Assembly (NCBI GenBank): GCA_032173965.1
Contig: CM063288.1
Coordinates: 16,472,501 to 16,536,500, forward strand
DNA: 64,000 bases
Source: Sitta carolinensis
Lineage: Eukaryota; Chordata; Aves; Passeriformes; Sittidae
Reading direction: 5' to 3'
Made by a program: the position numbers and the translations under genes. This document shows positions 1 to 10,874 of this stretch, piece by piece. Under the pieces are notes generated by a model. That model did no database searches. It saw nothing but the letters and a program-made list of their open reading frames with translations, and was not told where the DNA came from. Numbering within the stretch: position 1 is the first letter of the stretch; the number at the start of each line of letters is the position of its first letter.

Positions 1-3000
1 ACCTTTGACTGATAAAATTTGAGTTGAATCAAAACTGTGCAGAACTCCTTTGTTAAAATGTTAAACCAGCCAGGCATCGTGCCTCTCATTAACCACCAGC
101 TACTTCTTGACTGACACTGTCAATTGCCTGCTAGGCAGCTCACCCTACAATGGAAATTATTTTATGGTATCTACCTACAGATCTCAGTTTTTGCTGGACT
201 ACTCCTCCTTCTTGCTTCTTTCATGAACTATAAACTATAAAGTAAACAAATGGGGGGGGGGGGGGGGGAGGGAGGAGGAGGGAAACCCTGCCTCTTCAAG
301 CTGAGAAAATCCAGGCTTCAGAAGACAGATAGTGCTTAATACTATTTACTGTACCACTGCAATTATTTGGTAGCTGATTAAACCAATAAACACACCGTTT
401 GGCAGGATGGGGACTTGGAACTACTTGAATAGATGTGAGCTCCTTTTCTTCATTGAGTCTTCATTTGTAGCAGACCTGATTTAAGAGATGTCTCTCCCTG
501 CCACAGCACTCCCTCTCCAGATCAATGCCAGCCACTTATTCCATCCTTCAAAGCAGACATTACCACAGTCCTTAGCGGGACCAAATCAACTGCTTTATGT
601 GGGTGTGCTATGACGTGGAAAAGAAAACTGATAAAGTTTAAAGCTGTAGATATTCATATATATGTTTTCCTAATGTTCTGATGTAGAGAGCAGCTGTAGC
701 ACATAACAGGATTGGCTAGACCCGGGAAAAGAGGCAGAACTTCTGGATCCCACCCAACTACCGAGGGAACAGCAACATCAAGATACAGTCTGACTGCAGA
801 GCCCTGACCAGCCCCAAAACTGAAAGCAAGCAGTTACTCGGGGGTTTACATACCTGCACAAAAAATGTCTCTCATTTTGAGAGACATTTAAAAACACAGA
901 ATGTCCTTAGTTTTGTCTTCAAATCTCAAAGAAACTTGCAAAGGAAATAATCTCTGTATAAAACCATGCTTCAGTGAAAGACACTCTGGTATACTGTGTG
1001 CTTGGAAACAAACTAATAAACTTCCACAAAGAGAAGGAAAATGGCATGATTTATTACTCTGAATATCAGTGGTTTAAAAAACAATGTGGACATGTTGCCC
1101 ATTTAACAAAAAGCATAGGTTCACAAATTTCCTCACGTGCAGGACAAATCTTTCTTCAGCAGCTGAAATCATGGTTACAGTAACTTCCTATTCAGTCATT
1201 TCCGTAATTAAACCATTGAACTTTAATGTGAAATGCAGCCATTACAAAACCAGAAAGGAATCTGAACAAAAACAATCCAGTCAAATGGGCAGTGCAATAA
1301 GCAACAGCAATGTCAAGAACACTGGCTGACACATTTGGGCTGGAATCAATGATGCTGTGATTCCCTGAGATATTAAATGAAGTTCAAGTAAACTGTACTG
1401 GATCAAAGCTGCACAAGCTGCACGATACACTGCAGTGAAAACTTGGCACAAATGGGCTCTCCTTGGCAAAGGTTACTTAAAAAACAAACTGTGTGTCATC
1501 TTTTTCCCAAGTTTTTGAAAGGTGACAACTTTAGTCCAGCAATAGCTGTGCCTCATCATCATCTCTAACATCTGTCCTGCTCTAAAACTCAAGATTACCC
1601 AAACAGACACATTTTTAGTCCCTTTTTGTCTCCCTTCTACTCTAACCTCGAAGTCCCCAAAAGGTCAATGTACTCATTTTAAGCAGGCTCTTTCCTGTGG
1701 ACAGTCACTACATTCACACCTATCTTTGCCTCCCACAAAGGGTCCAAATGCCCAGAGAGCCAAAAGTCAGCACCTGGGGGGATGCTGGTCACCACTGCTC
1801 TACCCAAGGCAATGCCACTTACCACGTGAGTCTGTTCCTTGAGCAGTACCAGAAACCCAGCCTGGCTGTGGCACTGCCAGCCCTCGCCAACGGGGCACCA
1901 GGCAGGAAGCTGCGAGGGCTTCAGGCAGGCTCCGGGCACCACTCCACAGCTCTAAGCCCTGCACTGGGCACTCTGCCTCGGCAGCAGCAATGCAGCTCGT
2001 GTTTGCTACTACCTGACCTGGGCCACATCTGCATAGCCAAATAGTCCCACCAGGCACAGATCTGGTCACAGTGTTAGGTTTTGATAGTATTCGATACTCT
2101 TAGCTCCTTCCTGCTGCCCAGACAGTAATAACTTTGTGGGTCTCTAGTTACACAAGCCAGCTCACACTCTGGGTAGGTGTGAAGGGTCACAGAGTCACTG
2201 CAGGGAGAGGGATAATCTGTTTTCCAGAATGATTTTGGTGTTGGGGCATAGTGCCTTCCTGAAGACGCAAGGGCATGAGCCAGTCTAAACAGTCAGCACC
2301 TTAGTTTCTAAGGCATCAATAGGTCATTAAAAAGCAGAATAAAGAAAGAGTTTACAGAACAAATGCTATCAAAATTCTGGTGCCTACTATCTAGAATATA
2401 GATACTCTTAGAGAAAACTTTACATTTGATAAGAATATTTTTGACTGATATAATCAAAGATTTTGCAAAATAATTGTAAGTATGTATACACTGCTTTTTT
2501 TTTCTTCCATACATGTTTTACGCCTCTTAACTCGAAAGTGTAAGGCATGTTAGATGTGCGGAACTGACTGATGCAGTGGATCCATGTCTACCATTAAATT
2601 GGGCAAAAGAAACAATGTTTAATTGTTAAGTGGAAACACTGTTGCAGAGATTGATGCTCAGTGAAATAGGCACACTAAAACTTGTAATTATTCTAGGTAT
2701 CACCATACCTCCAAGAACACTTAGTTAAAAAACCAAACAGATAAAACCTCAGTTAAATGATTACTTTTAAGACATCGATCTGTTCAGGCTGCGGAATAAG
2801 ACACAATGGTGTTCTCTCTGCCTCATACAGGACTCTTCCAAATGTTTCTCCTAGCTAATTTTGTTCTTAATTGGGAAAAAAAAATCCATAAAGATAAAAA
2901 TCAAAAAATCCCTTAATTATGCATTTTAAAGTGCATGTTGTCTGCAGTCTGATCCAGCTCGCAGACAGTGGGATTTTTTTTTTTCCATGTAATGGAATGA

Positions 3001-3160
3001 TGGGTATCATGTTGCTAACTTCAATGCCGCAATCTGATTTGCGCAGGCCAGCCCAAGTGGAGAGCTACTGAAATCAGCTGGATTCTTTTGCTGTACAAGA
3101 TAAGAGCGTACAGATAACGCTGAAGACTGAGGGCTAGGCCTAGAGCCTGCTGCTTTCCCT
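1..3160. other. AT-rich intronic DNA, no gene recognised
   Basis: Mostly unique AT-rich sequence apart from a poly-G tract near 252. A block at about 1690-2060 has raised GC and is open on both strands for 80-115 codons; the translations look like no family I know and it is not CpG-dense. It could be an old unclassified repeat. A T-run lies near 2974. Confidence 0.5.
252..285 (+). repeat. Poly-G tract with GGA-rich tail
   Basis: Seventeen consecutive G residues (252-268) are followed by a GGA-rich purine stretch. The length is probably polymorphic and poorly determined by sequencing, and the G strand could form a quadruplex. Confidence 0.9.
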
Positions 3161-3164
3161 AAGT

Positions 3165-3310
3165 GGCTGCGCTGACATTCCAGCGGAGCCTCGGTGGCTC
3201 TGCCGGCAGCGCTCGCACCGGGCGGCAGCGCCCCAGCACTCGCTGCAGGGCCCAGCCTTCACCTTACGCTGGAAATGCCCGGCGGCAGAGTGCTCTGGAG
3301 AAACAGAAAT
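3165..3310. other. Small CpG-rich patch in intron
   Basis: About 150 bp with many CpG dinucleotides (GCCGGCAGCG, CACCGGGCGGCAGCG and others) stands out from AT-rich flanks. It is too short for a classical CpG island. The overlapping open frames (about 70-110 codons on both strands) match nothing I know. It could be a small regulatory element or the remnant of a GC-rich insert. Confidence 0.35.
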
Positions 3311-6300
3311 CTTGTTTTCACAGGTGTCAATCCGAGGTGGCTTTTTGGTCCAGTTTACAAAACCCAGTGGGGAATGAAGCCTGGATTTCTCTGTTGCTAG
3401 GTGCTCATAAAACATTGCAAGTCTCGATGAGCTAGTAATTAAGTAATAATAGCCATCATAAAATTGCAAAATTCCTATATACTAGATAAGACCATAATCC
3501 TGCTGGGTGATACAAAGATAATCAACTACTTTTTCCTTGAGATTAAATACATATGTGATGATGTTTTCTAACATGCTATTCTTAATACTACTTTTACTTT
3601 ACAAACTGTTAAGAGAAATATTTTTTGGTAATTGTTTAAGAAAAACAGCACCTGTATAATAACCCTGTTAAACAGAGTGACTCACAGAGATACAGAGGCT
3701 TTGTCTGTAATGAAGATACTTTATTAAAGAGAAAATAAATCTGCTTCTGGGATGGATCTCCAAATTGAAAGGGTTTTTCAGGTGATGGAAGTGAGTATTG
3801 TGCTGAGTCTCCAGCCTGATTGCTTCCTGCAGGGATGGTTTTGTCATTGTGCCACCACCACTCCCCTGTGACTTCTAAACAACCCAGGGTCACTGTGTCC
3901 TATCTTTAATTAGTATCTCACTGCTGGAGGGAGGGGAGAATGTCAAGGAAAAAAAAAAAGAATGAGAAGACACTGTAAACAAAGGTCCTCAGGGGCATCT
4001 TAACAATTTGGACAAGGAATGAAAAAAATGCTCTTTTGTTGGCAGCAAAAAGAAAAGGAATGGTTGGGGTGGTCCAAATTTTAATTTTCATTACATGAGT
4101 TTGAATAAAATAAAGAGCAATCATGCTAAGAAAAAAAATAATTCTGTTCCCAAAAGGGCTTTATCACCCAGCAGAGGAGGATGCATTCTATATTTTACAA
4201 GAAATCCAACTGAAATATGGTGTGCTAACCATAAGGCAACCAAAGCCCTAAGGAATAGCCTCTGCTTTCTTAAGCACTACGACCGAGCTCAGTTGGGGTG
4301 ATAGCAATTATTTTTATTTGCATTAAAATAAAACTTCCAATGTATATTTTTGTACAAATATTTGGATTCCAATTTATACCTATATTTTTCACAGAATAAT
4401 TTAGAAAATCCAATAATAAAGTATAATAGCATATAAAGCAGTAACAGAACGCCACGATCTTCAGACTAGGTAAGATTTTTACAATATTTTGTAAACTACT
4501 CTTTTTCCTGTTGTCTCCTGGTAAATCACGAAGTGAAATTTGATCTTAAAGCAAAACTCTGCTGACAGAAGGGTTTCGCTTTAAAGCTGACAGCATGAGA
4601 AGTTAAATGGCACTTTGTCAGTCACTTGGCTATTGTAACACATAGGAGGTGGCCTTCCCCCTCCTGGAATTTCCTGTTCCAAGGTAGGCCCTCAGGTTAC
4701 TCATGCCATGAGTACAGGGAAAGGGAAGAGAAACCACACATGCTTTTGAAGAAAACCATACACGTGAGGAGCTGCAGAAGAAACAGACATTTGGAATACC
4801 CCATGGAAACAGGAGCCCAAATTCGACCTGGAGCCAGCACTCACACCCCATTCTAGTGCCTGCTGCCTTGAGCACTCAGGCATGGATGTCTCTTAATTTC
4901 TGCTATCAATATGTCCACAGATTTATATAAAATAATACAATAATGCTAGTGAGGAAGAAGAGGAATAGACTCTGTAGCCTGTGGCTATGGCACTCATCCC
5001 AAATATAAGAAAACCACATTGGAACCTTTACCCTTATATTCTGTTTCCAAACTACTGAACGCAGAAACACACAGAGAGTATATTTTGGTCCTTAGATACC
5101 CACAGAATTAGGTACTAGTTAAGGCAGGGCTTTACTAGAGTGCCCCAATGACAGTTCTTCAGCCCCTGTAAGGATTCAAACATTCCATTCCTCTAATTAA
5201 AAACAATTGAATAATTTGGGTTTGGTGACTTGTCTTTTTGGTCTTGTTTTAAGGCCCTGGATCATGAAGTCTCATGAACGACAGACTTGTGTCAACAACT
5301 CTAACACGCTGCTTCAGTTCATGGACGTTTTTGGTTGCTTTGCCTCTTGAAGCTCCTGTGCCCTGAGCAATGCAGTCTCCAAAAGGTGGGGCTCAGTCTC
5401 CATGGCCTAAGTCTGGCTGTGAGCTGAGCATTATTCCATGGTTTCAGTCTATACCACAAGAGTGATGGTCACTAATACACAGGTGAGATCAGATTCTAGC
5501 TTTGGATCACAGAATAAATATATAAAGAATCTCATATTTCATCTTAAATACATTTAAATGTTTACTCCCATCTCTTCTGTGTGTTATAATCACATGTGTA
5601 ACACTGCAGTATTAAAGAGAACAGTCTGATTTTGTAATTTATTTTTTTTTACAGAATCAGATGTAGCTTTTAAATATTTCTCTTTTTTAATCAGTCTTAT
5701 GATTTTCATGACCTGACTTATGGTGCTAAACACTTAGGGCAGGTAAGAGTGCCATTCCATGTGCCCTAACTCTTCTCCCACCTCATACAACCACAGCAGA
5801 AAATTCTTTTTATATTATAAAACCAACCAAACCCACCAAACTCTCTGTGTGAGGGGAAATAAAAAGCACATTTGAATCATATGAATTTTAGCTTTAAAAA
5901 CATTGACATTGATTAAAGATTTCCATAGTGTACAATTTACAAGAAATTACCTCAGCAGGGTGAATGGATTCGGTTTCATAATCACAAAGTTCCCTAACTC
6001 CATGGTATTATATTCCAAGCAAGCTTGTATATTAAGTTTAATTTCACTTTTTTTCAGGAAGTGCTTTTGCTCAAGATTGAATACAGCTGTTAGCAGATCT
6101 CAGTGTCCCAAGAACGCTTCAATGCAAACTGAAAAAAAGAGATGTTTCTGTGGGTGAGGACTTGCAGCCAAGCTCCAGTTTCAGAAAACACTACTGAAAA
6201 AATACAGTCTTCAAATATTTAAATACTGAAGAATGGAGAGGTCCGTGGAACACCTTTGATGACCTAAACGAATTGCTCCATCTTCTTTGACAACACAAAG

Positions 6301-7200
6301 CTAGCAGACTCCCTGATTTTACAAAAAGAACCATGACGGTAGATATATCTCTTTTTATTTTGTGCCAAGCATTAATATCAAACCCTCACTTTTTGGAGGG
6401 TGGGGGGTTTAGTTTCATTTAGTATTTCATCTTGATTCTTTTCTTTTAATATACACAGAAATGTATGCTGGCACACAGAACAGGGCCTCTACAGAGGAAA
6501 CGCTGCCAGCTAAAAACACAGGATGTAATCGAGACCACAAGAGACACATACTCAGTTATAAATGTAACTATGCTGGAGGTATGGGAAGGGGGGAAAAAAC
6601 CCTCTTATTTTTCGCTGCCAGTTTTAATTGTTTCAGTAATATTTTCCCACTCTCATTTTGTGCCAGTACAATAAGAAGAAAAATAATCAAATATAATTAC
6701 TTTTGCAGCTAAGATAACAGCTGTATTCAGTATTCAGCAGCCCAGACGTCCATTTCTCCTTGCAGGAACGCCCCGGGTGTTTTACACACATCTCGGATGA
6801 CAAGCACACACTCCGTGCAACGCGAGCTTGAGCAGGGCACTGTCTGGTCAAATAAGCACCAAACGCATAATTAAAAACAATATTAATATCGTCTCAACCC
6901 CACCCCCCGAAACTAAAAGCAAAAAACAAAAAAAAAAAAACAAAAACAAACAGAAAAAACCCTAAGGAAAGTAAAATTTAAGACTGGTAGAAATACACAG
7001 TAGTAACCCATTTTAATCTCTGACTCGCCTGCTTTGAGACAAGAGAAGTAAAACAGACTAAAAAACGGGTGGAAAAGTGAAAAAAAAAAAAAATTCCTGT
7101 CTTTTCTACAACAAAATATTTTCTCTGAGGCAATCGAGAGTAAGCGAGGTCCCTAAAACGCTTCTCATTTTAATAATAAGCGTGTTTCACTACAATAGGA
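3311..7200. other. AT-rich intronic DNA with A-tracts
   Basis: No gene, RNA or clear transposon recognised. A-rich low-complexity stretches lie at about 6914-6959 and 7080-7093, just before the GC-rich island. Open frames here are short and unremarkable. Confidence 0.5.
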
Positions 7201-7321
7201 CCCAAGACTTTTGAAGTGTGCAGCACACGGGCGGCCCCAGGCTCCCGCCGCGGGCCCGGGGCGGGCTCGGCCGCGCCGCCCCCTTATCGGCCGCGCCCGG
7301 CGCTTCCGAGCGCGGCGGGGG

Positions 7322-7972
7322 CCTGGCCCGGCCCGGCACGGCCCGGCTCCGGCACGGCTCCGGCCCGGCTCCGGCACGGCCCGGCTCCGGCACGGCTCCG
7401 GCCCGGCCCGGCCCGGCCCGGCCCGGCCGGCACGGCTCCGGCACGGCTCCGGCCCGGCTCCGGCACGGCCCGGCTCCGGCACGGCCCGGCTCCGGCCCGG
7501 CTCCGGCCCGGCCCGGCCCGGCTCCGGCACGGCTCCGGCCCGGCTCCGGCACGGCTCCGGCCCGGCACGGCCCGGCTCCGGCCCGGCCCGGCCCGGCTCC
7601 GGCCCGGCTCCGGCCCGGCCCGGCACGGCACGGCTCCGGCACGGCACGGCACGGCTCCGGCACGGCCCGGCTCGGCCCGGCTCCGGCACGGCACGGCTCC
7701 GGCACGGCCCGGCTCGGCCCGGCTCCGGCACGGCCCGGCTCCGGCACGGCCCGGCTCCGGCACGGCACGGCTCCGGCACGGCCGGCTCCGGCCTGGCTCC
7801 GGCCCGGCGCCGGCTCCGGCCCGCCCGGCTCCGGCACGGCACGGCTCCGCACGGCCCGGCCGGCACGGCACGGCTCCGGCACGGCCCGGCTCCGGCACGG
7901 ACGGCCCGGGACGCACGGCTCCGGCCGGCACGGCACGCTCCGGCCGGCCCCGGTCAGGCACGGCCCGGCAGC
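7322..7972. repeat. GC-rich minisatellite built from CGGC words
   Basis: About 650 bp is composed almost entirely of three short words starting with CGGC: CGGCA, CGGCC and CGGCTC, joined in varying order. Because units are 5 or 6 nt and contain almost no T or A, stop codons are nearly absent, so all six frames stay open for 225-394 codons. The proline/alanine/arginine-rich translations are therefore artefacts. Order and copy number may be misassembled. The longer repeated phrase CGGCTCCGGCACGG recurs many times. Confidence 0.9.
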
Positions 7973-8067
7973 GCCCTGACAGGCGCGGCTGAAGCGAAGG
8001 CAGCGGTCGCTCCCAAGGAGCGAGCCCGGCCAGAGCCTTGGCGTTCGGGCAGAGCGGGCGTTAACTT

Positions 8068-8130
8068 TTAACTCGGCAGCAACAGCCCGTCCCGAAGCGC
8101 GGGAGGAGCGCCGGCGGCTCTCGCAGCCAT
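8068..8130 (-). other. Short ATG-initiated frame beside YY1-like motif
   Basis: The minus strand has an ATG at 8130-8128 in context CAAGATGG (G at +4, C at -4), opening a 20-codon frame rich in Ala and Leu that stops at TAA (8070-8068). If this island is a promoter for minus-strand RNA, this would be an upstream or leader frame. The ATG is part of the YY1-like site, as in many YY1 promoters. There is no homology evidence; it is probably non-coding. Confidence 0.12.
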
Positions 8131-8133
8131 CTT
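8126..8133 (-). promoter_or_regulatory. YY1-like site AAGATGGC
   Basis: The minus strand reads AAGATGGC, the core of the YY1 consensus (AANATGGC). In vertebrates this motif often sits just downstream of CpG-island start sites on the transcribed strand. Its orientation agrees with RBMS1 sense. One 8-base motif can arise by chance. Confidence 0.35.
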
Positions 8134-8240
8134 GTCGTTCTGGAATTCGCCGAGCACATCGAGCCCCTAAGAAAAGCTCCCGACGATAAAATTCCCCGCT
8201 AGAGGGAGCCCCAAAACCCCGCGGCAGGAGGAATGAAACC

Positions 8241-9339
8241 ATTCGATTAGGGAAATCGCATTTTGACTTTTTCGGAAAGTTTGTATGTGATGTATTTGGA
8301 ACACTCCACCGCCCGCCCACAGCTCCCAGTGCTACAGAGCTGCCGCTCTGTTGCAAACAACCGCCCTGAGTCACCGCAATATATAAAGCAACCTTGAAGT
8401 TCGGAGGATATCACTGTTACGCAGTATTTATATAAACTCACCGGTTCATACCACACTTCAAAAATAGCATGAAAGTCAAAATTCCCCCTAAAATATTTTC
8501 TATATGAGTATGCTCAGTCTGAAAGGCAGAGACAAGTCCACACGCACAAGTGGAATGTGGATCACAAAAACCCTTCCTCCAACCCCAACGAGGCGTCTGG
8601 GGCTGATGTGCAGGAATAGGAATAAATTCTGGTTTTGCTTTAAATCATCAGACGTTTTAACTCTGAATCCAGTGGGGCAGAGTTAGCTCTAGATTAATTA
8701 ACTGGAGGGGTTCCTATGCTTCTCCATACTATGGCTCTAGGGTTCCACGCAATTTGCAGGAATGAAGCAGCTCTTGGGATCAGCTAAAAAAGCTGTAGAG
8801 ATGGGTACAGTCCTGAGTGTATTTGTCAGTTAACTTCCATCCGTCCAAAATGCTCTACAGCTCCTTCACATAGTGTGGTTTGTGCAGAAGAGATGCGTTT
8901 TGCCTTGAACTAAGAACATCACTAGAAGTTTCTTCTTTGCCTATTCAACATTTCTCCTTAGGGAATACAGTTCCTACAAGAAAGTAAAGGAAGAGAAAAC
9001 CACTTTGCACAAAAGCTTGAGACCTACATTTGAGCAGTAAAAAGGCTGTTTGTGATAAGAGACAGGAGTCTATTCATGAGAATTTTGACAATACATGCTT
9101 TTATTTCTGCATCCACTGAAATCCATATTGTTACTCATTTGCTTAAAACCTCAGTAACAGATTGCTAATGTTTGGAATATCCTTTATAATTTTAATTGTT
9201 TATCAGTTACCCCACCATTACAGCTTACTACTGCTTAGATTCTAAACTGTACACTAATTTTGAACTTACTTTCTTTCAACAAAAGAACTACAGTACAACT
9301 ATCCAAGTTCCCAAAGCCAATGTAACACTTACAGAGGGT
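8241..9339. other. Intronic DNA, nothing recognised
   Basis: AT-rich unique sequence between the CpG island and a SINE-like relic. The short open frames (60-70 codons) show no family resemblance. Confidence 0.5.
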
Positions 9340-9560
9340 ACTCGTGGTAAAGGGGTCTAGTGGTTAACACACCACAAAAGGATGCAAGAACTGTATAGGT
9401 TCTATTCTGCTTTGGCCACTTTATAATTCCTACACTGTGAATTCATTCCTCTCTCAGTGGAATACACACTGATAATCCTGGGATCATACTGTAAAGCTAT
9501 TTTGAACCTACCAATGAAAAATGAGGCATTAATACTATTATATTAGAGCTATGGTTGTTC
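9340..9560 (+). mobile_element. MIR-like (CORE-SINE) relic
   Basis: TCTAGTGGTTAACAC near 9356-9370 resembles the tRNA-type A-box region of MIR (TAGTGGTTAA), and GGTTCTATTC at about 9398 resembles the B box. It is followed by TTGGCCACTT, like the MIR GCTCTGCCACTT end of the tRNA part. Further on, AAAATGAGGCATTAATACTATTA recalls the MIR AAAATGGGGATAATAATA stretch. Such ancient SINEs occur in bird genomes. The copy is strongly diverged and the edges are approximate; it could be another tRNA-derived SINE. Confidence 0.45.
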
Positions 9561-10632
9561 CTTATCAACTGGTAGTTCTCCATTCTTATTTGAACATTTA
9601 TAAAAAACCTGTTATTGCCTTTATTCTATCAACATTTTTTTTACCCTTGGAATTTAAATATGATTTTATGTACTTTGAGCTTTTATTTGATGCAATATTA
9701 GTTATTACTACTGATTTTAAAGCATTCTGCTTGTACACTTGGAGCATGATCCAAACAGTTGGACAGTTTTGCCCGTGTTTCATGTTACCTGTTTGGAATC
9801 TTGATCTTTATGCCAATTCTTTTTTAAAATAGTTGTCTCATACAACATTTGGGAGATTTAGGTCTTTTTCTCAACTTAATACTGCTTTTGATCATAACAG
9901 CAGAAAGAGTAGAATATTTGCAGTACTTCAGAAACAAGACTTACTATGAAGAAATGGCATCTAAATAAAATGTTACTGAAACACGCAATCAATATTTGTT
10001 TGACAAGCACTGGTTTAGGCAGGGTCAAGAGAGCCACTAGGTGGAATTATGTTTCAATGCTTTTATTGACCTTAGGACTTGATATCTATATAATTTTGCA
10101 AATAAAATTCTGCACATAAATATGCATGTAAAAATAGTGCATAAAACAGGTCTTAACCGTATAAAGTACGTGAATACTGTTCTTCTGGTGATTATGGCAG
10201 AATGCACAGCACCCTGATTGATTGCTGTCATCTAATCCTCACTGTAGAGTCTTAAAACCTCAGTAGTCAACATGGCAGACATGACACATCTTTAAGAATG
10301 GGACACGGAAAACTTCCTTGCACTGTAGAGCTGAGTTGAAAACTGGAACCAGTACTGTTCCCTTCACACTGATTATTGTACTACTTTGATATGCTGATAA
10401 CTTCAGATAATTTAGTTTACAACCTAGAAGTAAACAGAAGAATCTAAAATATTATAGAGCTAATACACAAGGAAATAAAAATAGTAGTGATCTGTTATCT
10501 TATTCATGTTTAATTACTGCTGGTTTTAACTGGGAAAAGTAAGGGAAGACAACAGAAAATGTGAAAGGCACAAAGGGAAATGTGACATTTCTTTGCCTAC
10601 CTTGCTAAGCTCATCTGGCAGGCTACTGCAAA

Positions 10633-10679
10633 TATTATGAAATAGATAATGGCTAAGTATTATGAAATAGATAATGGCT
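10633..10679. repeat. 25-bp direct duplication
   Basis: TATTATGAAATAGATAATGG occurs at 10633 and again at 10658, giving nearly two copies of a 25-bp unit. It is probably a replication-slippage duplication. Confidence 0.85.
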
Positions 10680-10801
10680 GTACGAAATCTGGAAAATAGA
10701 AACATGGAGGCAGTCACCAGACAGAAAACTCAGCATTTGCAGCCTGCAAATATTCATAACGGGGACTAGATCCTAGATCTGATCTAAGCATCTGACTGAC
10801 C

Positions 10802-10809
10802 AAAAAAAA

Positions 10810-10874
<65 letters not shown>
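10802..10874. repeat. A-run, (TA)26 and (CA)4 compound microsatellite
   Basis: Twelve A residues (10802-10813) are followed by 26 uninterrupted TA dinucleotides (10815-10866) and four CA dinucleotides. The pure TA tract is self-complementary and could extrude a cruciform; the length is probably variable. Confidence 0.95.

Larger units (their letters stand above)
7205..8240. promoter_or_regulatory. Intronic CpG island (minisatellite plus unique flank)
   Basis: An abrupt GC- and CpG-dense island sits inside AT-rich DNA. Its core (7322-7972) is a tandem repeat, but both flanks (about 7205-7320 and 7973-8240) are non-repetitive and CpG-rich. The right flank carries a YY1-like motif. It lies about 33 kb inside RBMS1 on the gene's sense strand, so an internal promoter or an intronic RNA promoter is possible. 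Methylation and transcription cannot be judged from sequence; a purely repeat-driven island is the main alternative. Confidence 0.5.

Noticed and set aside
7165..8374. Open frames of 225-394 codons on both strands rich in Pro, Ala, Arg and Gly
   Set aside because: They track the CGGC-word minisatellite, are open in all six frames because stop codons cannot form, and translate into pure repeats.
9345..9420. Functional tRNA gene
   Set aside because: The A and B boxes are degenerate, the cloverleaf stems do not close well, and the following sequence fits a SINE better.
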